Below are positions 16,675-27,330 of a stretch of DNA of 36,446 nt, piece after piece. The DNA is from an uncultured Clostridia bacterium (GTDB lineage: Bacteria > Bacillota > Clostridia > TANB77 > CAG-508), in the NCBI GenBank assembly GCA_947632035.1, contig CANRNR010000017.1, forward strand, positions 1 to 36,446, in the 5' to 3' direction. The notes under the pieces were generated by a model. It saw nothing but the letters and a program-made list of their open reading frames with translations. It was not told where the DNA came from and did no database searches. The translations under genes were made by a program, and so were the position numbers. Every line of letters begins with the position of its first letter. The first letter of the stretch is position 1.

Positions 16675-17094
16675 TTAACTATTCTTTTTATTTATGTATG
16701 TTTCTAAAATATATACTGCCGAAATAGTATCAACTATGTCTTTTTTCTTTGTTTTATTAATATTTAAATAATTCATAGTCTTATGAGCAGCTACTGTTGT
16801 AAGCCTTTCATCAATCGTTTCTACAGCCACTTTTGGAAATCTACATCTTAATTTATGAATAAATTTTTCTGTAATCTCTACTCTATCTGTCTTAGTTCCA
16901 TTCATATTTATTGGCATTCCTATAACAAACACATCAATTTGATATTCATTTAATATTTCTTCTATTCTTTTAAGTGCTAGTTTATCATTTCCTTTATGAT
17001 GTATTGTTTCTAAGCCTTGTGAAGTAATTCCAAGTTCATCTGTGATTGCTATTCCTATTCTACTATCGCCATAATCTATTCCTAGCTTTCGCAT
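16675..17094 (-). CDS. ruvX: RuvX / YqgF Holliday-junction resolvase-like nuclease
   Basis: 139 aa, RNase H-like fold. GIDYGDSRIGIAITDE (about 4-19) holds the first acidic catalytic residue, VIGMPINMNG is the second conserved motif, and ETIDERLTTVAA carries the remaining acidic residues. In bacteria the family is tied to 16S rRNA precursor processing and possibly to recombination. It follows ireB with a gap of only 3 bases. Confidence 0.94.
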   Translation of the reverse strand: MRKLGIDYGDSRIGIAITDELGITSQGLETIHHKGNDKLALKRIEEILNEYQIDVFVIGMPINMNGTKTDRVEITEKFIHKLRCRFPKVAVETIDERLTTVAAHKTMNYLNINKTKKKDIVDTISAVYILETYINKKNS

Positions 17095-17097
17095 TAA

Positions 17098-17352
17098 TTA
17101 ATCATCCAATCCTATATAATTTTTTACCATCTTTTCTAATAGTTCATCTCTTTCTACTTGTCTAATTAAGTTTCTTGCGTCATTATGACTTGTAATATAT
17201 GTTGGGTCACCTGATAGAATATATCCAACAATTTGATTAATTGGATTATATCCTTTTTCTTCTAATGCATGATATACTTCTTTTAATATTTCTCGTGCCT
17301 TCAAATTCTTATCTTTTTCTACTTTGAAACTAACGGTTTCATCAGATATCAT
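17098..17352 (-). CDS. ireB: IreB family regulatory phosphoprotein
   Basis: 84 aa, full length. [20 protein letters not shown] and [20 protein letters not shown] are the conserved IreB (former DUF965) core. In Enterococcus the protein is a substrate of the Ser/Thr kinase IreK on N-terminal Thr residues; a Thr near the N-terminus (T6) is present here. It is encoded between the GAF-GGDEF gene and ruvX with tight spacing. Confidence 0.94.
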   Translation of the reverse strand: MISDETVSFKVEKDKNLKAREILKEVYHALEEKGYNPINQIVGYILSGDPTYITSHNDARNLIRQVERDELLEKMVKNYIGLDD

Positions 17353-17365
17353 ATTAAAATACCTC

Positions 17366-18448
17366 CTATAAATAATTTATTGTATTTTCTTCATTTGGTG
17401 CACCATCTAAATACTCTTCTAATTTTTTAGTAAGTCCTTCCAATGCCGTACCTTTATAATATGTTGATAATACTACATTTATTTTTGGATTTACTATTTC
17501 TGCTTTTTCAGTATTTACTGTCTCTACTTCAATATTTTCTATTTTTTGTTTTAACTCTTTCATAAAAGCTACAACAGCATCCATATCAATTCCAGAAAAT
17601 ACAATCGCAAATTTAGGTCCCATATATCTTACAAAAATATATTCTTTTGATAAATTTTGTTTTATGAAATCGCATAATGTTGTTATAATTTTATTTCCAG
17701 TTTCTCTGCTATGTACCTTATTTATTTCTTCTAAGTTTGTAATTTTTAATAAGCACAATGTCGATGTTGGATATTTATCTATTGTCTTTTTTCCTTCTCC
17801 AAATAAATATTCTGCTGATTTTAAATTGCTAAATAAATCATCCCTAACAATATTTTCTATTACTTGTTGATTTTCTACTGTTCGTAGTACTGAAACAATA
17901 TTGTTTTTAATAACTTCTAATAAAGTAGTATCTATATTATCAAATTCGTGTGGTTCTCCTCCTTCTATTATCCAATAGCCTATATATACATTTTCTACAT
18001 AAAGAGGGAAAAACATCGCAGATTTAGCTCTGCCGAATTCCATTTTTTGATAAGGAAGCCTCTCATTTTCATTTTCAATAGTAATATATTTTGGAGTTGC
18101 AGTACTTATACTTTCTCTAAAAATTTCTTCATTTTGTAAATTTTTTAATGCTGGCCAATGTTTTTCATTCACATTAGAAGCTTTTACTATATATTCTGCA
18201 CCATCATAAACAACTATTGTAGAATATTTTATTTTATACCTTTCTATAAGAATATCATTTATTTTTTGTATTTTTTCATTAACAGAGGTAACTTCACTAA
18301 TTGTATTTATGAAATCCTGCAATACATTTAGGCTTGTTATTTTTTGATTTAAATTGTTAAAATTTTGTATTTTCTTGTGCACAGACATATTGTATATCAT
18401 CAATGCTACTATTATTATTACTAGTATTATTATTAATCCGATTATCAA
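17366..18448 (-). CDS. Membrane-anchored GAF protein with a degenerate GGDEF domain
   Basis: 360 aa. One N-terminal transmembrane helix (about 2-20), a short coiled coil, a GAF-like sensor domain (about 45-190) and a GGDEF-fold domain (about 200-345). The catalytic loop reads [11 protein letters not shown] in place of GGDEF, so it should not make cyclic di-GMP. Such domains usually act as binding or scaffolding modules. The gene is 13 bases upstream of ireB and 29 bases downstream of the AT-hook ATPase gene, so it is part of the same operon. Confidence 0.8.
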   Translation of the reverse strand: MIIGLIIILVIIIVALMIYNMSVHKKIQNFNNLNQKITSLNVLQDFINTISEVTSVNEKIQKINDILIERYKIKYSTIVVYDGAEYIVKASNVNEKHWPALKNLQNEEIFRESISTATPKYITIENENERLPYQKMEFGRAKSAMFFPLYVENVYIGYWIIEGGEPHEFDNIDTTLLEVIKNNIVSVLRTVENQQVIENIVRDDLFSNLKSAEYLFGEGKKTIDKYPTSTLCLLKITNLEEINKVHSRETGNKIITTLCDFIKQNLSKEYIFVRYMGPKFAIVFSGIDMDAVVAFMKELKQKIENIEVETVNTEKAEIVNPKINVVLSTYYKGTALEGLTKKLEEYLDGAPNEENTINYL

Positions 18449-18477
18449 AAAATCACCTCTTTTATAGCTATCTATTT

Positions 18478-21153
18478 TTAATAATTATTTTTCATTTTAT
18501 CTAATGTACTATTCATAGAATTTGGAAATTTATTATAGTTATTATAATTAATATTTCCTGTTTTATTCATATTATTATTTATTAATGGATAAACCATATC
18601 TGCTAATTTTGAAAGTGCATTCATAAATACTTTTGAGAATCCATTTAATGAAATTTTACAATTAACTAAGCCTTCCAAATATTTTGAATATGCTTGTTCT
18701 TCAAATGGTATTGTACAATAAACTGCAAGATCTCTGTTAAATAATTCTGTCATAAATGACATCGCTGGATCATTGTAAAATGCCATTCCTCCAATAATTG
18801 TTTTTTCAGAAATACTTTTTAATCTTACTGCTTTATTTAATACAATTCTTAATTTTTCTGGATTTAGTACATTTTTTGCTTTTAGATTTCTTAAGAATGC
18901 TGTTAAAGGTTGAATTGTAAGTATATCAAAAGATTGTACTAAATACATTTCTTGTGCTTCTTTAAAATATCCTATATCTGTTTCAAAATCACAATCCAAA
19001 ATTACTAAAGAATAATTTTTAATTAAAGTCTGTAAAATGTTGTTATAATCATTTATATTTTGTTCTTCATCAGGAAGTGCTGTATATACTGTTAAGTTTT
19101 TATGCACCTCAATTCCTTGTGCTCTTCCACTTCTTAAGTTGTCGATACATGAATATGCTACTTTTCTTAAAGATTCTTCATTTTCTGTATATATATAATA
19201 AGCATTTCTGTTCTTAGTTAAATCTAAAACAGCTGTATTTATTCCTTTTTGTGAAATCATCTCGGCTATATTATTTACTAAAAATGAAGTTCCATTTTTT
19301 GAAGTTCCAACAAATGCTACAATCTTCTTTTCTCTTGTTAATAAATTACTTAAGCTTTGATAATTTTCATTAGGTTGTACATTTTGCACTTGGCTTTGAG
19401 TTGAATTTTGTTGATTATCTATAGGTCTACTTTGTATTTGTTCAATTTCTTGTCCATTACCTAAATTTTGTATGTTTTCACTTGATGTATTTTCTTGTTC
19501 ATCAAATAGATTAAATGGTGATACATCATTTGAAGTTTTTTGAGGTTCTTGATTAACAACAGGTTCATCATCTAAACCAGGAAGTACAAAATCATTATCA
19601 CTTTGAATTGTAGGTCTAGCTGGCTCATCATCCTCACCTAATTCAAATAAATTTATAGGAGCAGTTGGTTCTGTTGTTATGTTTTGCTCCATTGGTTGTA
19701 TTGGTTCTAAAGGTTTTACTTCATCTATTGTAGGTGCTTGGTTATTAGTTTTTGTTTCATCCATTATAGATGTTTGATTGTTAGATTTTATTTCATCCAT
19801 TATAGATGTTTGATCATTAGATTTTATCTCATCCAATATAGATGTTTGTTCATTAGATTCTACAACTTCTGGGCTTGCTTTTCTAGGTCTTCCTCTTCCT
19901 CTCTTTACAACTGGTATAGGTGTAACACCTTCTGGTTGTACTTTTCTAGGTCTTCCTCTTCCTCTTTTTACTTCAACTGTTTTTACTTCACTCAAATTTT
20001 GATTATTATTTTCATTATTTTCTACATTTGGCACTTGTTCATTTAAATTTTGTATTTCCATTTCTTGTGGCTGTGTCATGTTTACATTTGAAGTTTCCAA
20101 TTTTGTTATTGGAGCAAATGAATTATCAGTAACTTCATTATTTACTTTTGGTTCATTTGTTGGTAATTCATCTAAAATATCATCTATTTCTTGTATTTTT
20201 TGTATTTTTTCAGGCTGTATTACAGTTCTATTTTCTTGTCCTATATTATTTATTTGACTATCTGTTCTTCTTATTTTAGTTTTATCTATTGCAGATGGTA
20301 TAATAACAGGTTCTGTAATTTTATTTCTATTTAAATTATCTTTAATTATATCTAAATTTGATGTTTGATCATTTTTATGTTCTATATTAACAGCTTTTAT
20401 ATATTGTTTATTCTCTTTTTTATCAAGTTTCAATTTCTTTGAATTTGAAGGTGTTTCTCCAAATGAAACTACCTCTTGATATTTAGTACTATTAGCCTCT
20501 AAAACAGCTTTTACATTTAATGGTAAAAACTTTGCGATAAGTCTTAATTGTGAATCTGTGTATTGACTTGCAATATGTTCAAAGCTTTCTACATACTTTT
20601 GTTCATTATTACCTAATTTTTTATAATGATTTATAATGCTCTGAATTTCTACTTCAGTAACATCTCCTTCATTTTCAACCTTATAATCAACATCCTCAGA
20701 ATCAATATGATAATAAACCTTTGCTTCTTTTTTTGAACGTGGCTTTGCTAATAGTTCACATACATTGGTAATACTTCTATCTTTTCCAAGTAAAGCATCA
20801 TATATTCCTATACCAAATAATTTTACTAATAATGGTTCTGATTTAGTTCTTCTATCTGTGCATATTAAAATTATTGGTATATCATTTCCAGATTGATTTG
20901 TTGCCTCATCACTAATGCTATCTAATTTTTCAAATATAAATTTATCTATTGAATTATAATCATTATTTGAATATGGCTGTAAATCTTCACTTATAATAAT
21001 CCTATCATAAGTTTTATCTCTTTGTAATTCTTTAATAATTGCATTAAAATAATATACATTTTTTACTGAAATAATTTCTTTATATTCTTGTTGATATTTT
21101 TTTATAATTGATTCCGAAATGCTTTCATTATTTACTGCAAATAATACTTTCAT
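18478..21153 (-). CDS. CpaE/ParA-like ATPase with AT-hooks and a long disordered linker
   Basis: 891 aa. Residues 1-140 look like a receiver-like domain (MKVLFAVNNESISESI, then DRIIISEDLQP). A long Asn/Gln/Glu-rich linker spans about 240-600. It contains two AT-hook motifs, each KRGRGRPRK (about 395-402 and 415-424), and four imperfect repeats of the type QTSIMDEIKSNN (about 435-480). The C-terminal part (about 610-870) is a MinD/ParA-fold ATPase with a deviant Walker loop VGTSKNGTS and a Walker B-like LVILDCDF. The architecture recalls CpaE/TadZ pilus-localisation ATPases. AT-hooks would let it bind AT-rich DNA. The gene is 4 bases downstream of a small pilin-like protein gene. Confidence 0.75.
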   Translation of the reverse strand: MKVLFAVNNESISESIIKKYQQEYKEIISVKNVYYFNAIIKELQRDKTYDRIIISEDLQPYSNNDYNSIDKFIFEKLDSISDEATNQSGNDIPIILICTDRRTKSEPLLVKLFGIGIYDALLGKDRSITNVCELLAKPRSKKEAKVYYHIDSEDVDYKVENEGDVTEVEIQSIINHYKKLGNNEQKYVESFEHIASQYTDSQLRLIAKFLPLNVKAVLEANSTKYQEVVSFGETPSNSKKLKLDKKENKQYIKAVNIEHKNDQTSNLDIIKDNLNRNKITEPVIIPSAIDKTKIRRTDSQINNIGQENRTVIQPEKIQKIQEIDDILDELPTNEPKVNNEVTDNSFAPITKLETSNVNMTQPQEMEIQNLNEQVPNVENNENNNQNLSEVKTVEVKRGRGRPRKVQPEGVTPIPVVKRGRGRPRKASPEVVESNEQTSILDEIKSNDQTSIMDEIKSNNQTSIMDETKTNNQAPTIDEVKPLEPIQPMEQNITTEPTAPINLFELGEDDEPARPTIQSDNDFVLPGLDDEPVVNQEPQKTSNDVSPFNLFDEQENTSSENIQNLGNGQEIEQIQSRPIDNQQNSTQSQVQNVQPNENYQSLSNLLTREKKIVAFVGTSKNGTSFLVNNIAEMISQKGINTAVLDLTKNRNAYYIYTENEESLRKVAYSCIDNLRSGRAQGIEVHKNLTVYTALPDEEQNINDYNNILQTLIKNYSLVILDCDFETDIGYFKEAQEMYLVQSFDILTIQPLTAFLRNLKAKNVLNPEKLRIVLNKAVRLKSISEKTIIGGMAFYNDPAMSFMTELFNRDLAVYCTIPFEEQAYSKYLEGLVNCKISLNGFSKVFMNALSKLADMVYPLINNNMNKTGNINYNNYNKFPNSMNSTLDKMKNNY

Positions 21154-21157
21154 TCGT

Positions 21158-21580
21158 TTAACCCCTCCAACCTTTTACAACAATTGCAAAAATCAATGGT
21201 AATACTTGGCAAATTACCATTACTGTTATAATGGCAACTAAAACGCCAAATCCTTTGTCTTGTACATCTAATCTTCTAATTCCTATTACATAACGATAAA
21301 TTGCTGCTATTACAATTCCTATAAATCCAAAAGGAATGCTATATATTCTGATAATATTTAAAGCATATGCTGCAAAGCCATATGTGTCATCTCCATATTC
21401 TCTTTTATAATCTTCTAGAGTACTTAAGGCTTTATCTTTTAATTCTACTAAACTTGTGGTTCCTGTATTAGTTGTTAATGTGTTATTTACTTCGACTTGA
21501 GATGCTTTTGTACTAACACATACAGTTATAGTACAAAACAATGTTAAGAATATAAATACAAATGCTATTGCCTTTTTCAT
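21158..21580 (-). CDS. Small exported two-helix membrane protein, VirB2/pilin-like layout
   Basis: 140 aa. A signal-peptide-like N-terminus (MKKAIAFVFIFLTLFCTITV) is followed by a short polar region and two membrane helices (about 76-96 and 107-133), a layout shared with VirB2/TrbC pilins. Sequence identity to that family cannot be claimed by eye. It heads the operon with the AT-hook CpaE-like ATPase, which makes a secretion or pilus role plausible but unproven. Confidence 0.65.
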   Translation of the reverse strand: MKKAIAFVFIFLTLFCTITVCVSTKASQVEVNNTLTTNTGTTSLVELKDKALSTLEDYKREYGDDTYGFAAYALNIIRIYSIPFGFIGIVIAAIYRYVIGIRRLDVQDKGFGVLVAIITVMVICQVLPLIFAIVVKGWRG

Positions 21581-21729
21581 GAATTATTTGCCCCTTCCTT
21601 ATTTCATCTATTATACATTTTTTTACTTCTTATATCATACAATAAACATTAAAAAATAGCAAGAAAAAAATAGATTTTTTTTACTTTTTATAGCTTAAAT
21701 GTTTTTATTATTAATTTTATACTTACTTC

Positions 21730-21891
21730 AAGCTAAAAATACAATAGTTTGAAAGTACCGCGTAGCGTTCAAACGAAACGAAGTGAAGTGCGCTTGGAGC
21801 AACCAACATATATTAAAAAATTGTATTTATACAATTTTTTAAATAAAAGGTTGCGACAACAAGGTGCAAAAAACTATTGTATTTTTAGCTT
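21730..21891. repeat. Structured intergenic repeat, copy 1
   Basis: 162-base element in the 325-base gap between dnaE and the pilin-like gene. Perfect 20-base terminal inverted repeats enclose a conserved core with GTTTGAA...TTCAAAC, a CGC/GCG hairpin and a GCAACC...GGTTGC stem. The tip of that stem is an AT-rich palindrome. The core matches copy 2 at 32729-32834, while paired positions change together. The rest of the gap shows nothing else. Confidence 0.75.
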
Positions 21892-21905
21892 TATTAATTA
21901 CATAA

Positions 21906-24900
21906 TTAATATTCTTCTATTTTTGCATTTTCTTGTCCGACCAACTCTTGAAATTGTGCTAAAATCTCAGTATTTAAGTATATTCCTCCTCGCACTAAAT
22001 CCTTCTTTTCTCCATTTACAATTTGCATTTGAATATTGTTTTTTTCTCCGTTTAAAAAAGTAAATCGCACCTTTTAGTTTTTCTCTTGTTAATTCATCTA
22101 AATTGGTTATATCTAAAGTGAAAATTTTCTTTTTAATTTCTTTTAAATTATTTGTATTTTCTGTGCCATTTATTCCATTTTTTATATCTGTAAATTCTTT
22201 TATAGTTTTAGCTACAATTTTTGGTTCTTCATCTTCTCTAATGCTAAGTCTTCCTTCTACTAAAACTATATTATCATTTAGGAGAACGTTAGCACATGTT
22301 TGGTAACAACTTTCAAACACTATAATTTCTGCAGAGCCGTATAAATCATCTATTGTTATAAATGCCATTAATTTGTTATTTTTAGTGTACTTCTTTTTTA
22401 TTGAGGAAATAATTCCTGCATATGTAACATTTTGTCCATCCTGCATACCTAATACTTTTGCTCTTTGCTCTAATTCTGGGACATTGTCATTTTCTTCTTC
22501 ATCTGAAGTTTCATTTAATTGTCTTAAAATCATTGTGTTTATATTTGTTATTTTTTCAATTTGCTCTCTTATATTTTCTAATGGATGACCTGAAATATAT
22601 AATCCTAACATTTCTTTTTCCATGCTAAGCATTTCTTTTTGAGTATATTCTGGCAAAACTGTATATTGATATTTCATTTCTTCAATTTCTGGTGCTTTTC
22701 CGCCTAAATCAAACATACTTACTTGTCCATCAAAACTCTTTTTATTGCTATCACTAATCATATCAATAATAATTTCAAATGATGCCATTAAAGTTTTTCT
22801 AGTTTGACCTAAGCTATCAAATGCACCTGCTTTTATTAAACTTTCTACACATTTTTTATTTACTTGTGCATCTTTAATTCTTTCACAAAAATCACTAAAA
22901 TCTTTGAATTCTCCACCTTTATTTCTTATGCTAACAATTTCGTCTACCGCTGATGTTCCTACATTTTTAATGCTTCCTAATCCAAAACGAATTTGATTTT
23001 TATCAACTGTAAATTTAGTATCACTTTTATTTATGTCAGGTTTTAAAATTTCAATTCCAAGCCTTTTACATTCTTCAATATAGCCTGGAACTTTATCAAG
23101 ATTTCCTAAAAAGCTATTTAGCATAGCTGCCATAAATTCTGCTGGATAATATGCTTTTAAATATGCAGTTTGATATGATACTACTGCATAAGCTGCTGCA
23201 TGTGATTTATTAAATGCATATTTTGCAAACTCTGCCATTTCGTCAAATATTTTATTTGCAGAGGCTTCATCTATTCCATTTCTTACACAACCCGGAACTA
23301 CTATATTTCCATTTTCATCTTCTTGACCATGTATAAAAATTTCTCTTTCTTTTGCCATTACATCTAGCTTTTTCTTACCCATTGCTCTTCTTACCAAGTC
23401 AGCTCTTCCTAATGAGTAACCTGCTAAATCTCTTACTATTTGCATAACTTGCTCTTGATAAACCATACAACCATAAGTAACTTTTAAAATTGGCTTTAAT
23501 GCTGGATGTGTATAAATTGCGTGTTCTGGATCTTTTTTGTTTGCAATATATCTTGGAATTTGGTCCATTGGTCCTGGACGATATAGTGAAACACCAGCTA
23601 TAATATCTTCTAGGCAGTCTGGTTTAAGCTCTTTCATAAAGTTTGTCATGCCTTGGCTTTCAAATTGGAAAATTCCAACTGATTCTCCATTTTGCCACAA
23701 TTTATATACTTTTGGATCATTCATTGCTTCATCAAATTTTACATCTATTCCTTGATTTTGCTTTACTAAATCAATTGTATCTTTTATAACCGTTAAAGTA
23801 CGAAGCCCTAGAAAGTCCATTTTTAGAAGTCCTAGTTCTTCTAAGGTTGTCATTATATATTGTGTAGAAATTGCACCATCTCTTACATAAAGTGGAACAT
23901 AGTTTACAACTGGCTCTTTTGTGATAACAATACCACAAGCGTGTGTTGATGCCTGTCTTGGCATACCTTCTAATGCCATTGCAATATCCAATAATTTTTT
24001 TATATCTTCACTTCCATCATAAAGTTCTTTTAACTCTCTATTTTGCTCCATAGCTTTTTTGATAGTTATATGTATTTCATTTGGTATCATTTTAGCCAAT
24101 TTATCAGCTTCTGCATAAGGTAAATCTAGTACTCTTGCAACATCACGAATTACCATTCTAGCAGACATTGTACCAAATGTAATAATTTGTGATACATGGT
24201 CTTTTCCATATTTCCCCTCTACATATTCTATTACCTTATCTCTTTTTTCATAGCAAAAGTCAACATCAAAATCAGGCATACTAATTCTTTCAGGATTTAA
24301 GAAACGCTCGAAAATAAGGCCATATTTTATTGGATCAATATCTGTTATTCCTATGCTATAGGCTACAATAGAGCCTGCTCCTGAGCCACGCCCTGGTCCT
24401 ACTGGAATATCATGTGTTTTGGCATAATGAATATAATCCCACACTATTAAGAAATAATCTACATAGCCCATTTTTTTAATTACACTTAATTCGTATTTTG
24501 CTCTTTCTAGGATTTCTTGTGGAATGCTTGCATAAGTTTCTTCTATATTCTCTTTTTGTTTTTCTACGTCTTTATTAGTTTCTATGCTTTCATCGTTTGT
24601 TTTTTCTTCAATAGCTTTTTCGTTTTGTAAATTGTAGCCTTTTCCATACCTTTGCTTTAGCCCATCCATTGTAAGTTTTTCTAAATAATCGTAATGAGTT
24701 TCAAATTCTTCTGGCACATCATAATTTGGAAGTATTGTATGTCCAAATTCAAATTCCACATTACATTTTTCTGCAATTTTTACTGTATTTTCAATAGCAT
24801 CTGGAACATTTCTAAAATAATCAGACATTTCTTCTGGTGATTTTACATATAACTCATCTGTTTCAAAACGCATTCTATCTGCATCTGACATACGTTTTCC

Positions 24901-25575
24901 TGTTTGAATACATAAAAGCACTTCATGGTTATATGCATCTTCTCTTTTTAAATAGTGAGCATCATTTGTTGCAACCAAAGGTATATCTAGTTCTCTAGAT
25001 AGCTGTATTAGCTTTTGATTTGCTAACACTTGCTCTTTAATTCCATTGTTTTGAATTTCTAAATAATAATCGTCTACAAATAAATTCTTAAACCATAAAG
25101 CTACTTCTTTTGCCTTTTCCATATCATTTGCAAGTATTGCTTGATTTACTTCTCCTGCAAGGCAAGCACTACAACATACCAAGCCTTCATGGTATTCTTC
25201 TAATACCTCATGGTCTATACGAGGCTTATAATAAAAGCCTTCTGTGTAACCTATTGAAACTAATTTTGCCAAATTTTTATAACCATTATTGTCTTTTGCA
25301 AGCAAAATAAGATGGCTGTACTTTCCATCTATATTAGGGTCTTTATCAAATCTAGAACGTGGTGCTACATAAACTTCACAACCAATAATTGGCTTTACCC
25401 CATTTGCTTTACAGGCTTTATAAAAATCTATTGCACCAAACATAGCACCATGGTCTGTGATTGCCATTGCATCCATTCCAAGCTCTTTTGCACGAACAGG
25501 CAAATCTTTTATTCTATTTGCTCCATCAAGCAAACTAAATTCACTATGTATATGTAAGTGTACAAAATTTGACAT
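21906..25575 (-). CDS. dnaE: DNA polymerase III subunit alpha (DnaE), requires +1 frameshift at CGG codon 1176
   Basis: Replicative polymerase of the DnaE type. PHP domain from the start (HLHIHSEFSLLDGANRI), polymerase core with the catalytic Asp pair in MPDFDVDFCYEKR (about 435-447), KSHAAAYAVVSYQTAYLKAY in the fingers region, and an OB-fold near 1050 (VTYAGIISSIKKKYTKNN). Unshifted, the frame ends at 21967 after an unrelated, very basic tail. At codon 1176 (CGG, 22050-22048) skipping the C gives TTT AAA GGA GAA AAA (F-K-G-E-K) and a normal DnaE tail, including RGGIYLNTEILAQFQELVG, ending at TAA 21906-21908. The corrected length is 1222 aa against 1202 unshifted. About twenty-odd bases separate it from the structured repeat downstream. 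Confidence 0.95.
22048..22050 (-). other. CGG +1 frameshift site in dnaE
   Basis: In-frame codon 1176. Context: TTT AAA CGG AGA AAA. Skipping the C gives AAA GGA GAA and restores the DnaE C-terminus. Confidence 0.8.
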
Positions 25576-25753
25576 TTCCCAAGTTCCTTTCTAATTTTTA
25601 CTTTGTGATATTCGTTGTGTTTCATTTTATTTTATAATATTCTTGTTACATTTAAATTTATCAAAGGTATAGAATAGTTTGCAAGCATCTCTTAAATATT
25701 CTTTATCAAAGTGTATTTTGTATTGCTGTTTGCCTAATTATATTACATTTAAT

Positions 25754-25800
25754 AAAAAAAGAAAAGGGGTAAAATTTTTCTTTTACACCCTTTTTTCTTT
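25754..25800 (-). terminator. Terminator of the FAD-dependent dehydrogenase gene
   Basis: AAAAGGGGTAAAA and TTTTACACCCTTTT form a strong hairpin flanked by a long T-run on the minus strand. It lies about 20 bases after the stop codon at 25819. Confidence 0.85.
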
Positions 25801-25818
25801 CATGCTTCCTTTCAAATA

Positions 25819-27258
25819 TTACTTCTCTCCTAAAATTCTTGCCATTTGTACACCTGATGCAGATGCCATCATTAATCCCCTTGTCATGCCTCCACCATCT
25901 CCAATAGAATACAAACCCTTAATACTGCTTTCGAAGTTATTATCTATTACTACTTGATTACTATAAAATTTAATTTCTGGTGCATATAGTAAGTTGTCTG
26001 GGTCAGCAAAGCCTTCTACTACTTTATCCATACTACGAATAAAATTTAAAATATCAGTCATTGTACGATAACCTATCGCATAAGTTATATCACCTGGAAC
26101 TGCTGATTTTAATGTTGGCTCAACACTATTTTTGCTAAGTTCTTGTTCCCATGTTCTTTTTCCACGATAAATATCTCCTAACCTTTGTACTAAAATATTT
26201 CCTGCACCTAATTCATTCAAGTTTTTAGCTACATTTCTACCATAATCAATTGGCTTGTTAAATGGATATGTAAAATGATGTGATACTAAAATTGCTAAAT
26301 TTGTATTTGTGCTTTTCCTTTCTTTGTATGAATGTCCATTTACTAAACTTAGGTTATTATCATAAACTTCTGATGCAACAAATCCGCTTGGGTTTTGACA
26401 GAAGGTTCTTACTTTATCTTTAAATGGAGCTGGATTTCCTATGAATTTTCCTTCATACATATATGTATTTATATCTTTCATAATTTCATCTGGAAGCTCA
26501 TAACGTACACCAATATCTACTATTCCAGCTTTAGTTTTTATTTGGTGCTTATCACACATTTTTACAAGCCAGTTAGCTCCTTTTCTTCCTACTGCTAATA
26601 CAACATTATCTGCATAAATTTCTTCTAACTCCGCTTCTTCATTTAAAACTTGGCTTGCAGGTTTTACCTTTACACCTTTAATTTCATTTTTTTCTATAAT
26701 TAAGTCATCTACTATTGTTTGATATCTCATTTCAATATTATGCTCTTGTAGGTAATCTTCTAGTCTTTTATATAATTCATGTGCTTTTTCTGTACCCAAA
26801 TGACGAATTGGAATATTTATTAAAGTAATTCCTTCTTTTTTGGCTTTATCATATATTTTTTTAATTTCTTGTTTATGCTCTGTTCCTTCTAATTTAGTGT
26901 CTGCTCCAAAACTTAAATAAATTTTATCTGTATAGTCAATTAGTTCTTTTGTTTTTGGAACACCTACATATTCATGTAAAATTCCACCTATGTATATGTC
27001 ATCATCTTCTTTATTGTATAATGATAATTTTCCGTCTGAGAATGCTCCTGCTCCCGAAAATCCACTTGTAATATTGCAAAATGGCTTACATTTAATGCAG
27101 TTTCCAGTTTTATATATTGGGCAATATCTATCTTCTACTTTTTTTCCTTGTTCAATTAGCAGAACTTTTTTGTTTTTATTTAGTTTAATTAGTTCATATG
27201 CCATGAATATTGAGCTAGGTCCCATTCCTACTACAATAATATCGTACTTTTCTTTCAT
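25819..27258 (-). CDS. FAD-dependent dehydrogenase (COG2509-type)
   Basis: 479 aa. The N-terminal dinucleotide-binding loop is IIVVGMGPSSIFMAYEL (about 7-23). A cysteine cluster follows (C46, C54, C57, C61 in YCPIYKTGNCIKCKPFC), then SGFSGAGAFSDGKLSLY, typical of this family of uncharacterised flavoproteins. The C-terminal GLYSIGDGGGMTRGLMMASA is the second FAD-contact motif. The substrate is unknown. The Cys spacing could hold an Fe-S cluster, which is inference. It lies between addA and dnaE. Confidence 0.9.
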   Translation of the reverse strand: MKEKYDIIVVGMGPSSIFMAYELIKLNKNKKVLLIEQGKKVEDRYCPIYKTGNCIKCKPFCNITSGFSGAGAFSDGKLSLYNKEDDDIYIGGILHEYVGVPKTKELIDYTDKIYLSFGADTKLEGTEHKQEIKKIYDKAKKEGITLINIPIRHLGTEKAHELYKRLEDYLQEHNIEMRYQTIVDDLIIEKNEIKGVKVKPASQVLNEEAELEEIYADNVVLAVGRKGANWLVKMCDKHQIKTKAGIVDIGVRYELPDEIMKDINTYMYEGKFIGNPAPFKDKVRTFCQNPSGFVASEVYDNNLSLVNGHSYKERKSTNTNLAILVSHHFTYPFNKPIDYGRNVAKNLNELGAGNILVQRLGDIYRGKRTWEQELSKNSVEPTLKSAVPGDITYAIGYRTMTDILNFIRSMDKVVEGFADPDNLLYAPEIKFYSNQVVIDNNFESSIKGLYSIGDGGGMTRGLMMASASGVQMARILGEK

Positions 27259-27330
27259 GATAACAACCTTCCTTTCTTATTATCTATCCAAAGTTCCACA
27301 CCAAAATTGGAAAGTGGACTTTTGGTCACA

